DNA of 64,000 nt, from NCBI RefSeq assembly GCF_042408815.1, contig NZ_JBHOQR010000027.1, forward strand, positions 1 to 64,000, written 5' to 3'. This stretch comes from Thermoflexus sp042408815. GTDB taxonomy: Bacteria; Chloroflexota; Anaerolineae; Thermoflexales; Thermoflexaceae. Position numbers and translations under genes: made by a program. This document shows, one piece after another, positions 1-7,826 of the stretch; positions within the stretch are counted from its first letter, which is position 1; every line of letters starts with the position of its first letter. Below the pieces are notes generated by a model, which was not told where the DNA came from, ran no database searches, and was given only the letters and a program-made list of their open reading frames with translations.

Positions 1-135
1 CACATACTCCGCTAACCCCCGCAACGATAACACCTTCGTAATCGCCGACGTCAGCGTCGTCTTCCCATGATCAATATGCCCAATCGTCCCTACATTCACA
101 TGCGGCTTCGCCCGCACAAACACCGCCTTCGACAT
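1..135 (-). CDS. tuf: Elongation factor Tu, N-terminal part (runs off the left edge)
   Basis: Only the first 45 codons are present. The protein starts MSKAVFVRAKPHVN and runs into the G1 loop GHIDHGKTTLT, the GTP-binding P-loop of EF-Tu, the GTPase that delivers aminoacyl-tRNA to the ribosome. The ATG at 133-135 is preceded by a good ribosome binding site (AGGAGGG on the minus strand, about 141-147). The gene is the last member of a leftward unit with three tRNA genes, an arrangement like the E. coli thrU-tyrU-glyT-thrT-tufB operon. The rest of the gene is outside the window. Confidence 0.95.
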   Translation of the reverse strand, partial: MSKAVFVRAKPHVNVGTIGHIDHGKTTLTSAITKVLSLRGLAEYV

Positions 136-326
136 CGTTGCCCTCCTAAGCAGTTTTCATTTTGGAATCAGAACCTGCGCGAGGGAGTTCAAATCCAACA
201 AACCCGACAGCTCCTGCATCGCCCCCAGGCGGGGCGCTCCCTTACCCCGCTCGGCCCTCAAGTCCATGAACCACCCTGCCAGCCCCCACGATGGCTGAAA
301 CGATCCGCCGCGGTAGGAACTCCAGG

Positions 327-399
327 AGCCCACGACGGGACTCGAACCCGTGACCCCACCCTTACCAAGGGTGTGCTCTGCCGCCTGAGCTACGTGGGC
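327..399 (-). tRNA. tRNA-Thr (anticodon GGT)
   Basis: The minus strand folds into a full cloverleaf: acceptor GCCCACG/CGTGGGC, D arm GCTC/GAGC, anticodon stem CACCC/GGGTG around the loop TTGGTAA (anticodon GGT), T arm ACGGG/CCCGT, and discriminator T. No CCA is encoded. It is the closest tRNA to tuf, as thrT is in E. coli. Confidence 0.95.
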
Positions 400-506
400 T
401 CGCGATGAGACCTCCTCCTTTACTGCCGAATTCGAACTGCGCCACCCATGTCCCCGAGGATCCTGATTATGGGGACAGAGGCCTTCCTGGGCCAGGTCGC
501 CCCATG

Positions 507-540
507 CTTTCACAATAAAAAATCTTTCACAATAAAAAAT
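507..540. repeat. Tandem pair of a 17-bp repeat between two tRNA genes
   Basis: The 17-mer CTTTCACAATAAAAAAT occurs twice head to tail (507-523 and 524-540), with no mismatch, immediately downstream of tRNA-Tyr in the direction of transcription. It is far more AT-rich than its surroundings. It occupies the interval where E. coli carries a tRNA-Gly gene. A role as an RNA-processing site is possible but not shown. Confidence 0.85.
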
Positions 541-542
541 AA

Positions 543-625
543 TGGGCGGGGAGGGATTCGAACCCCCGAAGGCTTGCGCCACCTGGTTTACAGCCAGGCC
601 CCGTTGGCCACTTGGGTACCCGCCC
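543..625 (-). tRNA. tRNA-Tyr (anticodon GTA)
   Basis: This class II tRNA has the acceptor GGGCGGG/CCCGCCC, anticodon stem CCTGG/CCAGG around CTGTAAA (anticodon GTA), a long variable arm typical of bacterial tRNA-Tyr, T arm GGGGG/CCCTC and discriminator A. It is the middle tRNA of the tuf unit. Confidence 0.95.
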
Positions 626-631
626 CTGTCA

Positions 632-704
632 AGCCGACGGCGGGATTCGAACCCGCAACCTCGCGCTTACAAGGCGCTTGCTCTACCGGTTGAGCTACGT
701 CGGC
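632..704 (-). tRNA. tRNA-Thr (anticodon TGT)
   Basis: Acceptor GCCGACG/CGTCGGC, anticodon loop CTTGTAA (anticodon TGT), T arm GCGGG/CCCGC and discriminator T. The outermost anticodon-stem pair (27-43) is an A-G mismatch; the other four pairs are intact. It is the first transcribed gene after the promoter at 717-746. With the GGT isoacceptor it reads most Thr codons. Confidence 0.93.
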
Positions 705-716
705 ACTCCAGGTGCA

Positions 717-746
717 ATTATACCCAGTGTGGAGGGGGGCGGTCAA
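717..746 (-). promoter_or_regulatory. Sigma-70-type promoter of the tRNA-tuf operon
   Basis: The minus strand shows TTGACC (741-746) and a perfect TATAAT (717-722) with an 18-nt spacer, ending a few bases before tRNA-Thr(TGT). This near-consensus box fits a strongly expressed tRNA and translation-factor operon. Confidence 0.85.
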
Positions 747-1031
747 GATCAGGCTTCTGAAGTCAGGCCGTCGGTTGTGCCATCCGCAGCGGCTGCTCCC
801 CTGGGGCTCAGGCTCGCTGGGGAAAAGGACTTATCCTTCCAGACCCCTGAATCGCCATGCGAGATGATCCCCATGATCGTCCCGATTCATTTAAAATGTG
901 AGCAAGCGGGCAATCCTTTGCTTCGAAGGGAGATGGAACGGCGATGGGTTCCATGGGAAACTGACCTGGCCACTTTCAGGAGCCTGAGGAGCTCTCGATC
1001 TCCCTGCGGAACGATCGGAGGAGGGATCGCC
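747..1031. other. Divergent intergenic region without a recognised gene
   Basis: About 285 bp lie between the tRNA-operon promoter and the metH/metF fusion gene. An open frame continues upstream from the fusion gene through this stretch and back into the tRNA genes, but its translation resembles no protein and the clear ribosome binding site is at 1016-1026. A TTTAAAATG stretch near 892-900 could be a -10 element, but I find no matching -35. I see no SAM-riboswitch-like structure. Confidence 0.5.
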
Positions 1032-2960
1032 ATGGAAAAGCTGAACCTCCTGGAACGTCTGGCTCAGGGTCCTTTACTGGCGGATGGGGCCATGGGCACC
1101 ATGCTCTACGCGCGAGGTTTTTCGTTTGATCGCTGCTATGAAGCGCTGAACATCGAGGCTCCCGAAGTCGTTCTGGATATCCATCGAGCGTATCTGCAAG
1201 CAGGGGCTGATTTGCTGGAGACCAATACATTCGGGGCGAACCGCTATCGCCTCGCTGAGCATGGTCTGGAGGATCGGGTGACCTCCCTGAACCACGCAGG
1301 GGTTGCCCTGGCCCGACAGGCCGCCCGGGAAGCGAACCGTCCGGTGTGGATCGCTGGCTCCGTCGGACCCCTGGGCGTGCCCTTGGCCCCCCTGGGTCGA
1401 GTCAAGGCCGTGGAAGCCCGGGAAGCTTTTCGGGAACAGATCGCCGCACTGGCGGAGGCCGGCGTGGATGCTCTGATCCTGGAGACCTTCTCATCCCTCC
1501 CCGAGCTTCTGGAGGCTATCCGCGCAGCCCAGGAGGCCGCCCCTCATGTGCCAGTCATCGCCGAGATGACCTTTGCTCAGGATGGCTATACGTTGATGGG
1601 ACACAGCCCGGAGGAAGTCGTTGAGACCCTTTTGGACTTGGGTGTTCCCATCATAGGGGCGAATTGCTCGGTGGGGCCCGCCAAGCTGTTTCCGGTGATC
1701 CGCCGGATGGCTTCTCGGATCACAGAGGCCGGTGGTCCTCCGCCTTATCTGGTGGTCATGCCGAACGCGGGTTGGCCCGAGATGGCGGCCGGTCGCCTTC
1801 GCTACCCGGCCACCCCGGACTACTTTGCGGACTATGTGTCTCGCTTCAGGGCCCTGGGCGTACGGATCCTCGGCGGATGCTGCGGGACAACACCGGAACA
1901 CATCGCCGCAATGCGTCGAGCGTTGGAGACGGAGGCAGAAACCCCGTCGGCGGACCGCCGTCCGATCTTCCAAGGGGTCTCCCTCCCTGCTCCGGTCGAA
2001 CCGGAACCCACCGATCTGGCCCGTCGTCTGCGAGCCGGCCTCTTTGTCATCAGTGTGGAAGTGGATCCTCCCCGGGGCCATGATGCCAGCGCCATGCTGG
2101 AGGTGGCGCGCTCGCTGAAAGCAGGCGGGGTGGATGCTCTGAACATCGCCGATAGCCCGATGGCCCGGCTGCGGATGAGCCCATGGGCCCTGGCCTTCTT
2201 GGTCCAGAACCATGTGGGCATGGAAACCATCCTTCACTTCCCAACCCGGGGGCGTAATCTCCTACGCATCCAGTCGGATCTCCTGGCCATCCACGCCCTG
2301 GGGGTGCGTAACCTCTTCGTTGTCATGGGGGATCCTCCCGCTCAGGGAGATTACCCGGAGGCCACCGATGCGATGGACATCGTGCCATCGGGCCTGGTGC
2401 GGTTGATTAAAGAGCGGTTCAACGCCGGCCTGGATCATGCCGGGGAATCCATTGGTCGGCCGACCGCCTTCTTTGTAGGCGTGGCTCTGAACTTCAACGC
2501 ACCGGATCCAGCGCGGGAGATCAAGACGCTGCGCCGGAAGATCCGAGCAGGGGCGGATTTCATCATGACTCAGCCGGTTTATGAGCCCGCTGCCCTCAAG
2601 AATTTCCTCCAGCGCTATGAAGAAGAGGAAGGACCCATCCCCATTCCGATCCTGGCGGGAGTGCTTCCTCTGTTAAGCCTCCGCCATGCGGAATTCCTGC
2701 ACAACGAGGTGCCAGGCATCCGGGTTCCAGAAGCGATTCAAGAGCGCCTCCGGCGGGCTGGCGAAGCGCGAGCGCGATCGGAGGGGTTGCGCATGGCCCA
2801 GGAAGCCGTGGCGGAGCTCGCGGAGTTCACCCAGGGGCTCTACGTGATGCCCCCGATGGGCCGCTACGATCTGGTTTTCCAGCTCATGGAAGCGATCCCC
2901 GCTCACCGTCGGGGACGGACGCCACGGCCGGATGGAGGGAGCCATGGAGATCGGCCATGA
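1032..2960 (+). CDS. Bifunctional homocysteine S-methyltransferase / 5,10-methylenetetrahydrofolate reductase
   Basis: This 642-residue fusion has an N-terminal homocysteine methyltransferase domain (about residues 1-300) and a C-terminal methylenetetrahydrofolate reductase domain (about 320-625). The first carries DGAMGT near the start and the zinc ligands Cys212 (GANCSVGP) and Cys283/Cys284 (GGCCGTT). The second has the MTHFR motifs VEVDPPRG, GVRNLFVVMGDPP and FIMTQPVYE. The family (YitJ-like) is known; it couples reduction of methylene-THF to methyl transfer onto homocysteine for methionine synthesis. It has no cobalamin-binding domain of MetH type, so the methyl donor is uncertain. The start ATG follows GGAGGAGGG; the longer upstream frame is spurious. 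Cytoplasmic and apparently transcribed alone. Confidence 0.9.
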   Translation: MEKLNLLERLAQGPLLADGAMGTMLYARGFSFDRCYEALNIEAPEVVLDIHRAYLQAGADLLETNTFGANRYRLAEHGLEDRVTSLNHAGVALARQAAREANRPVWIAGSVGPLGVPLAPLGRVKAVEAREAFREQIAALAEAGVDALILETFSSLPELLEAIRAAQEAAPHVPVIAEMTFAQDGYTLMGHSPEEVVETLLDLGVPIIGANCSVGPAKLFPVIRRMASRITEAGGPPPYLVVMPNAGWPEMAAGRLRYPATPDYFADYVSRFRALGVRILGGCCGTTPEHIAAMRRALETEAETPSADRRPIFQGVSLPAPVEPEPTDLARRLRAGLFVISVEVDPPRGHDASAMLEVARSLKAGGVDALNIADSPMARLRMSPWALAFLVQNHVGMETILHFPTRGRNLLRIQSDLLAIHALGVRNLFVVMGDPPAQGDYPEATDAMDIVPSGLVRLIKERFNAGLDHAGESIGRPTAFFVGVALNFNAPDPAREIKTLRRKIRAGADFIMTQPVYEPAALKNFLQRYEEEEGPIPIPILAGVLPLLSLRHAEFLHNEVPGIRVPEAIQERLRRAGEARARSEGLRMAQEAVAELAEFTQGLYVMPPMGRYDLVFQLMEAIPAHRRGRTPRPDGGSHGDRP

Positions 2961-3095
2961 GGCGCCATCCCATTTCTTGCCCCCGGGGGATCGGAAGGAG
3001 GAGACGGCAGGATAACAGAGGCCACTTTCGAGGCTTGGCCGCCCCCGAATCTCTTTTCCGCCTGAGAATGGGAATCCCCTCACAGGGAGGTGCTT

Positions 3096-3740
3096 ATGAG
3101 CTATATCGAACAACTGCTGGGCGAGAATGAGCGCGTCCTTTTCCAGACCCGGCAGCATCCCTTGGTCCTCCTCCGCCCGGTGCTGGGTTATGGAATCCCT
3201 GCGGGCATTCTGATCGGCATGACCATCGCCAGCGGCCTCCTCTTCCCTCCGTTCACGCCCCCGGTAGTGATCGCGGGCCTGGCCCTGGCGGCGATCCCCC
3301 TGGCGCTGCTGATCCGATCCCTGCTGCGCTGGTGGAACGAAGTGTATCTGGTGACCACGCGGCGGGTAGTCCAGGTGGAGGGGATCTTGAACAAAAACGT
3401 CCTCGACTCTTCCCTCGAAAAGGTTAATGATGTGGTCCTGCGCCAATCCATATGGGGACGCCTGTTCAACTATGGGGACATCGAGATCCTCACCGGGAGC
3501 GAGATCGGGGTGAACCGTCTGAACCGGATTGCTGACCCTCTGCGCTTCAAGCAGGTCATGCTGGATCAGAAGGCCATGTTAGGGGAACGCCCGGGAATGG
3601 AGAGCACAGAAGGCGGCGAGATCGAGGTCCTGCTGGCGCAACTGGGGATGCTGCATCGCAGCGGTCTGCTGAGCGATGAGGAGTTCGAAGAGAAGAAGCA
3701 GACCCTGCTGAGGCGAAAGGAGCAAAATCCTAATTCATGA
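3096..3740 (+). CDS. Membrane protein with bacterial PH domain and C-terminal SHOCT segment
   Basis: The 214-residue protein has two adjacent hydrophobic segments (about residues 28-75), followed by a bacterial PH-like domain starting at NEVYLVTTRRVV and including GILNKNVLDSSLEKVNDV. This layout is typical of YdbS/YdbT-type membrane proteins. The C-terminus (LGMLHRSGLLSDEEFEEKK) is a SHOCT motif, a short oligomerisation-type segment often found at protein ends. The ATG follows GGGAGG by five bases; a GTG six bases upstream overlaps that site and is unlikely. Function is unknown. It sits between methionine synthesis and purine salvage genes with no obvious link. Confidence 0.8.
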   Translation: MSYIEQLLGENERVLFQTRQHPLVLLRPVLGYGIPAGILIGMTIASGLLFPPFTPPVVIAGLALAAIPLALLIRSLLRWWNEVYLVTTRRVVQVEGILNKNVLDSSLEKVNDVVLRQSIWGRLFNYGDIEILTGSEIGVNRLNRIADPLRFKQVMLDQKAMLGERPGMESTEGGEIEVLLAQLGMLHRSGLLSDEEFEEKKQTLLRRKEQNPNS

Positions 3741-3855
3741 AGGGCCTGCGCCGCCGGACCCAGATTGGAAGAAGGATTGGCTTTCACAAGCCCCCTGGTG
3801 GGGGGATCCATGGCACGAACGAAGGGACAAGGAAACTTCCCGGGTGGAGACCGCA

Positions 3856-4707
3856 ATGCACGTTCATGAAGTGATCCCTCGATCAGAATATGAGGCGGCC
3901 GCCGCGTGGATCCGGGAACGGATCCCCTTTCCACCGCGAATCGGGCTGGTGTTGGGCTCCGGCCTCGCCGCGCTGGCCGATGGGGTGGATGGATCGGTCG
4001 TCCTCGCCTTCACAGAGATCCCTGGCTTCCCGGCTGCCACCGTCGAAGGACATCCCGGACGGGTGATTGTGGGGCGGCTGGAGGGGCACCCCGTGATGGT
4101 GCTCCAGGGGCGCGCCCATTTCTATGAGGGCTATTCGGTCCAGCGCATCACCCTCCCGATCCGGGTGATGCAACTTCTGGGCATTCGCCTTCTGATCCTG
4201 ACCAACGCGGCAGGGGGGATCAATCCATCGTTCCGGCCTGGGGATGTGATGATTCTCCGCGATCACATCGGCCTCTTCGGGATGGCAGGAATCAACCCTC
4301 TCCGAGGGCCGAATGAATCGGATTGGGGCCCCCGCTTTCCGGATCTGTCCCGCGCCTACGATCCAGCGCTACGAGCGCTGGCCCGGGAGGTTGCCGAAGC
4401 GGAAGGCATCCCGATCCATGAGGGCGTCTATGTAATGCTGGGCGGGCCCAGCTTTGAGACGCCGGCAGAGGTGCGATTCCTGCGCTTGATCGGAGCCGAT
4501 GCGGTCGGGATGTCCACCGTCCCAGAGGTGATCGTCGCCTGCCACGGCGGGATGCGGGTTCTGGCCTTGTCTGGAATCTCCAATGTTCTGAACCCAGATG
4601 CTTTTGAGCCGCCAAGTCACGAGGAGGTCCTCCAGGCAGGTCGGGTTCTGGTCCCCCGGCTGATGACGATCATCCGGGGCGTGCTGCGGAAGCTCGGAGA
4701 GAAATAA
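3856..4707 (+). CDS. Purine nucleoside phosphorylase, trimeric PNP-I type
   Basis: This 283-residue cytoplasmic enzyme splits inosine, guanosine and related nucleosides with phosphate into base and (deoxy)ribose 1-phosphate. Family motifs are in order: GLVLGSGL (phosphate loop), GRAHFYEGY, LTNAAGGIN, MLGGPSFETPAE (purine/sugar pocket) and GMSTVPE. The Asn in SGISNVLNP corresponds to the base-binding Asn of trimeric PNPs. Length is normal. The ATG at 3856 lies eight bases after GGTGGAG; the GTG at 3844 is inside that ribosome binding site. A membrane protein gene follows after 15 bp, so the two are probably co-transcribed. Confidence 0.92.
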   Translation: MHVHEVIPRSEYEAAAAWIRERIPFPPRIGLVLGSGLAALADGVDGSVVLAFTEIPGFPAATVEGHPGRVIVGRLEGHPVMVLQGRAHFYEGYSVQRITLPIRVMQLLGIRLLILTNAAGGINPSFRPGDVMILRDHIGLFGMAGINPLRGPNESDWGPRFPDLSRAYDPALRALAREVAEAEGIPIHEGVYVMLGGPSFETPAEVRFLRLIGADAVGMSTVPEVIVACHGGMRVLALSGISNVLNPDAFEPPSHEEVLQAGRVLVPRLMTIIRGVLRKLGEK

Positions 4708-4722
4708 GGCGGAAGGGCGCGA

Positions 4723-5487
4723 ATGGAAACGTTGTGGACTTTGCTGAAATCGTTCGCCCCATTGCTCTATGGAGGCATCGGCCTGCTGCTGCTGATCACC
4801 ATGGGGGAGATCTGGCGCGCTTATCGTCGGCTCCTTCGGGCATTTTTCCGCGTAGAGCGGGAGATGGCCACCATGGAGCTGTTCAGCGGGCTGGTCCGGG
4901 CCGCATTTCTGCTAGCCCTCGGCCTGGGCCTCTGGCTCCTCGTAGGCCCTGGGATTCTCACCCCCATCTCCACGTCTTCCTCCCTGCCGACGCCGACATG
5001 GATGCCCTCCCCAACGGTGACCGAGCCTCTCCGGCCGATTCCCGGGCTTTCGCCCTCCCCCGGAATCCCTCTCACGCCTTCCCCGCTCCCCTCGCCCTCA
5101 CCATCACCCATCCCTTCCCCTTCGCCCACGGCGACCCCCACACCGCTCCGAGCGCGCTGCCCGGATCCGAACGCACAGATCGAGCTCCCATCTCCGGGCC
5201 AGGTAATCTCCCAACCCATCACGCTGATCGGCACGGCCACCCATCCGGCCTTCCAGTTTTACAAGGTGGAAATCAACGGGCCCTATACCGGAGGCCAGTG
5301 GGTCACCCTGGGGGACATCGTGCGGCAACCGGTGATGCGGGGGCCGCTCTGGACCTTCGATCCTCGTCCCTTCCTGTCCCAGCCGGGCCGCTATCGGCTT
5401 CGCGTGGTGGTGGTGGATATCGCGGCGCGAGAGGCTGCCATCTGCGAGGTGCCTGTGGTGCTCACCGCACCCGAAAGCAGCAGGTAA
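4723..5487 (+). CDS. Membrane-anchored protein with Pro/Ser/Thr stalk and Ig-like C-terminal domain
   Basis: The 254-residue protein has two hydrophobic segments (about residues 13-30 and 60-78), then roughly 60 residues made of Pro, Ser and Thr (TPTWMPSPT, PSPSPSPIPSP). The C-terminal 105 residues (QIELPSPGQVI...PITLIGTATHPAF...VEINGP...RYRLRVVVVD) look like a beta-sandwich in which one domain edge recognises a partner. The topology suggests the C-terminal domain is displayed outside the cell on the stalk. No enzyme motif is visible. It follows the PNP gene and is closed by the strong hairpin at 5507-5542. Confidence 0.7.
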   Translation: METLWTLLKSFAPLLYGGIGLLLLITMGEIWRAYRRLLRAFFRVEREMATMELFSGLVRAAFLLALGLGLWLLVGPGILTPISTSSSLPTPTWMPSPTVTEPLRPIPGLSPSPGIPLTPSPLPSPSPSPIPSPSPTATPTPLRARCPDPNAQIELPSPGQVISQPITLIGTATHPAFQFYKVEINGPYTGGQWVTLGDIVRQPVMRGPLWTFDPRPFLSQPGRYRLRVVVVDIAAREAAICEVPVVLTAPESSR

Positions 5488-5506
5488 CGGGCGGGGTGTG
5501 AGAATC

Positions 5507-5542
5507 AAGAGGGGCGAGGCTTTCTAAAGCCTCGCCCCTCTT
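5507..5542. terminator. Bidirectional intrinsic terminator
   Basis: A perfect 17-bp inverted repeat (arms 5507-5523 and 5526-5542, loop CT) has A-rich and T-rich ends, with AAGAGGGGCGAGGC as the left arm. It lies between the convergent membrane protein and solute-binding protein genes and can stop both. Confidence 0.85.
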
Positions 5543-5578
5543 CGGAGACTCAGTCCGGTTCGCCGGTGCGCAGGGCGC

Positions 5579-7273
5579 TTACTTCTTCGCGTTCAGGAAG
5601 GCCCCGAAGAAGGCATTGAAGTATTCAAAGGTCCCGGTGCGGCCCTTGTGATTGGGGTCCTTAGCGTCCCACTGGGCTTTGAAAGTTGCCACCACGTCGT
5701 TGGCATCCAGTTGCGCGCCGTTGTGGAATTTCACTCCTTTGCGGAGATAGAACGTCCACACGGTGAGATCCGCGTTGGCCTCATATCGCTCCGCGAGGGC
5801 CGGCTCGACCTCCACCCCGCCGACTTTGTAAGACAGCAAGGATTCATAAACCTGCTCGCATGCCCGGAAGGTCTCGCCATCGGTCTCATCGGCGCACCAG
5901 AGGGCAATGGGCTCGGCGTTCTGCATCCAGACCAGCTCGCTCTTTCCGGGATCCATCACCGAGAAGCGCTCATTGTTGAGCGGGCTGGCGTGAGCGCCCT
6001 GCACGCTGGCCTTAAAGGCGGCTGCTGAGACCCCATGGGCCAGGGGAACCATCGGAACGTGGCGTTTAATCAATTCATTCACCTTGTCATAATGTTGCTG
6101 GCGCTGAGTGGGATCGCTCAGCTTGGCCGCCGCCCGAATCTCCTCTACCAAATCCGGGAAGAGCTGGCCGAACTGTTTGTTGGCCTCATTCGCGAAATGA
6201 TAGTCGTAGAAGTTTGTGGCATCGGGGTAGTCGGCAAGCCAGCCGAGCAGATACATCGGCTCATTGCCCGCCGCCACAGCGTCCAGGAAGGCCCCCGATT
6301 CCATCTCTTTAATCTGAACCCGGATGCCGACCTCGGCGAGCTGGGCCTGGATGTCCTGGGCTACCTTGCCCGGCTCCGGGAGATAGCCGCGCACCACGCT
6401 GCGATAAGAGAGGGTGATGTCGAAGCCGTTCGGGTAACCCGCCTCGGCAAGGAGCCGCTTGGCCTCCGCGGGGTTGTAGTCATACCACTTCAGGCCATCC
6501 GTATAGCCTGGCTTCAGGATCGGCGGCACGAACTGCTCCGCCACCATCGAGCCCGCGGGGTAGAAGTTCTTGACCAGACGGGCCCGATCGATGGCCATAG
6601 CGATGGCCTGACGGACCTTCTCGTTATCCAGCGGTGGCTTGGTGTTGTTCAAACCAAGATAAGCAATGTTGAGCGGGGGGCGAATGTAAAGCTTCAGGTT
6701 AGGATTCGCCTCGATCGCCGCGAAGTCATCGGGGTTCGGGTTATCGATCCCATCCACCGTCCCTGCCTGCAGTTCCAGCAGGCGCGCCGCGGCCTCCTTG
6801 GACCAGCGGAAAATCAGGGTCTTGGCCTTGGCCTTCTCGCCCCAATAATCCGGATTGGCCTCAAAGATAATGCGATCACCCCGGACCCACTCCTTGACGC
6901 GATAGGGTCCGGTTCCATTCGGTTTCTCGCTCAGCTTCACCGAATCACCGCCGTTTGCATCCAGGTAGTCCTTATCCTGAATCGCAAAGGCGGCAAAGGC
7001 CACCTTGGATGGGAAGGCAGGATCCGGGTAGCAAAGCGTAAAGCGGACTGTATATTGATCCACGGCTTCGATTGATTTAAACTCCCCTCCGTAATTGCAG
7101 TCTGGCGCTTCGACTTTCAGCAGTTGGAACGCAGGAGTAGGAGTGGCTGCAGGGGGCGGAGTCGGCGAGGGGGGCGGAACCGTAGCAGTCGGTGTGGGAG
7201 CGGCCCCGGGCGCACATGCAGCCAGCGCCAGGGCGAGCAGAACCCATATGGAAACAAGACCCTTCCGACGCAT
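5579..7273 (-). CDS. Family 5 (peptide/nickel-type) ABC solute-binding lipoprotein, circularly permuted
   Basis: The 564-residue protein starts with a lipoprotein signal (LALALAAC, Cys about 20) and a Pro/Thr linker. Residues about 55-430 match the part of a SBP_bac_5 protein that is normally second and third: KSIEAVDQYTVRFTL, NGTGPYRVKEW, NPDYWG, RQAIAMAIDRARLV, LLAEAGYPNGF, HVPMVPLAHG. Residues about 444-564 match the part that is normally first: LVWMQNAEPIALW, EQVYESLL, FYLRKGVKFHNGAQLDANDVV, EYFNAFFG. The order is therefore swapped relative to OppA/DppA. It should bind oligopeptides or similar solutes outside the membrane. No permease or ATPase gene is adjacent. Promoter at 7348-7376, ribosome binding site AGGAGGAG at 7279-7286. 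I believe other Chloroflexota have similar proteins but cannot check. Confidence 0.88.
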   Translation of the reverse strand: MRRKGLVSIWVLLALALAACAPGAAPTPTATVPPPSPTPPPAATPTPAFQLLKVEAPDCNYGGEFKSIEAVDQYTVRFTLCYPDPAFPSKVAFAAFAIQDKDYLDANGGDSVKLSEKPNGTGPYRVKEWVRGDRIIFEANPDYWGEKAKAKTLIFRWSKEAAARLLELQAGTVDGIDNPNPDDFAAIEANPNLKLYIRPPLNIAYLGLNNTKPPLDNEKVRQAIAMAIDRARLVKNFYPAGSMVAEQFVPPILKPGYTDGLKWYDYNPAEAKRLLAEAGYPNGFDITLSYRSVVRGYLPEPGKVAQDIQAQLAEVGIRVQIKEMESGAFLDAVAAGNEPMYLLGWLADYPDATNFYDYHFANEANKQFGQLFPDLVEEIRAAAKLSDPTQRQQHYDKVNELIKRHVPMVPLAHGVSAAAFKASVQGAHASPLNNERFSVMDPGKSELVWMQNAEPIALWCADETDGETFRACEQVYESLLSYKVGGVEVEPALAERYEANADLTVWTFYLRKGVKFHNGAQLDANDVVATFKAQWDAKDPNHKGRTGTFEYFNAFFGAFLNAKK

Positions 7274-7347
7274 GGCTTCTCCTCCTTTCTGGATAGAGGA
7301 TTGAACAGCCGAAAGTCAGGAAGGGCTTCGGGTGAAGCCTGGTTCCG

Positions 7348-7376
7348 AGTATAGTTGGAACCATCGGCCGCGTCAA
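7348..7376 (-). promoter_or_regulatory. Sigma-70-type promoter of the solute-binding protein gene
   Basis: TTGACG (7371-7376) and TATACT (7348-7353) on the minus strand are separated by exactly 17 nt, giving a 5' leader of about 70 nt before the ATG at 7273. A strong promoter fits an abundant binding protein. Confidence 0.75.
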
Positions 7377-7422
7377 TCGGAAATCGCAGATCCCCATCGA
7401 GCCAGTTCCAAAGGGGGGGCTT

Positions 7423-7671
7423 ATGGGCCATGATTGCCGCCCGCTGATCCGTGCGCATGAAGTTGGAGAATACGTGTTCTGTGCTCGGGCGTGGTGGCAT
7501 CGACGTCAGAGCCATCCCTCAATCCGAGAGGAAGACCGGAGGGCCGGCCGTCGTTTCCATATACGCTTCGAGCAGCAACGTCGATGGGGAGGTTATCTGA
7601 TCGCCCTGTCCATCCTCCTGGCGATCGCGGGCATGGTCCTCCTGTTCGGCGCCCTGGCTTTCCGCTTGTAA
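7423..7671 (+). CDS. Small membrane protein with Cas4-like Cys motif at the N-terminus
   Basis: This 82-residue ORF begins after a G-rich ribosome binding site (7413-7419). Residues about 8-25 (LIRAHEVGEYVFCARAWW) resemble the first helix and first Cys of Cas4/Dna2-type PD-(D/E)XK nucleases. The nuclease core and the three C-terminal Cys that complete the iron-sulfur site of those enzymes are absent. Instead there is a basic stretch and one membrane helix (LIALSILLAIAGMVLLFGALAF). It cannot be a nuclease by itself. It stands alone between two leftward genes. From memory, related short proteins occur in other Chloroflexota; function unknown. Confidence 0.6.
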   Translation: MGHDCRPLIRAHEVGEYVFCARAWWHRRQSHPSIREEDRRAGRRFHIRFEQQRRWGGYLIALSILLAIAGMVLLFGALAFRL

Positions 7672-7826
7672 CGCGCACACGCACCCGCGATCGATCTCCC
7701 CATCCCCCAAAAGGGAGCCGTGAAGCGGGGCTGCTTCCAGAGCGGGGGTCGGGCCTGCCAAGAAGATTCCCTTTCATACCGTGCGTGATCCATCCTCCCC
7801 CAAGGGATGCGGGAGCAGGATCGGAA

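Noticed and set aside
612..1031. Upstream extension of the metH/metF frame through two tRNA genes
   Set aside because: The translated segment has no protein character, it overlaps tRNA genes on the other strand, and a strong ribosome binding site points to the ATG at 1032.
747..1031. SAM riboswitch upstream of the methionine gene
   Set aside because: No conserved SAM-I core or terminator pair could be traced by eye.
4734..5501. A 255-codon frame overlapping the stalk protein
   Set aside because: Shifted-frame shadow caused by repetitive Pro/Ser codons; it has no start signal.
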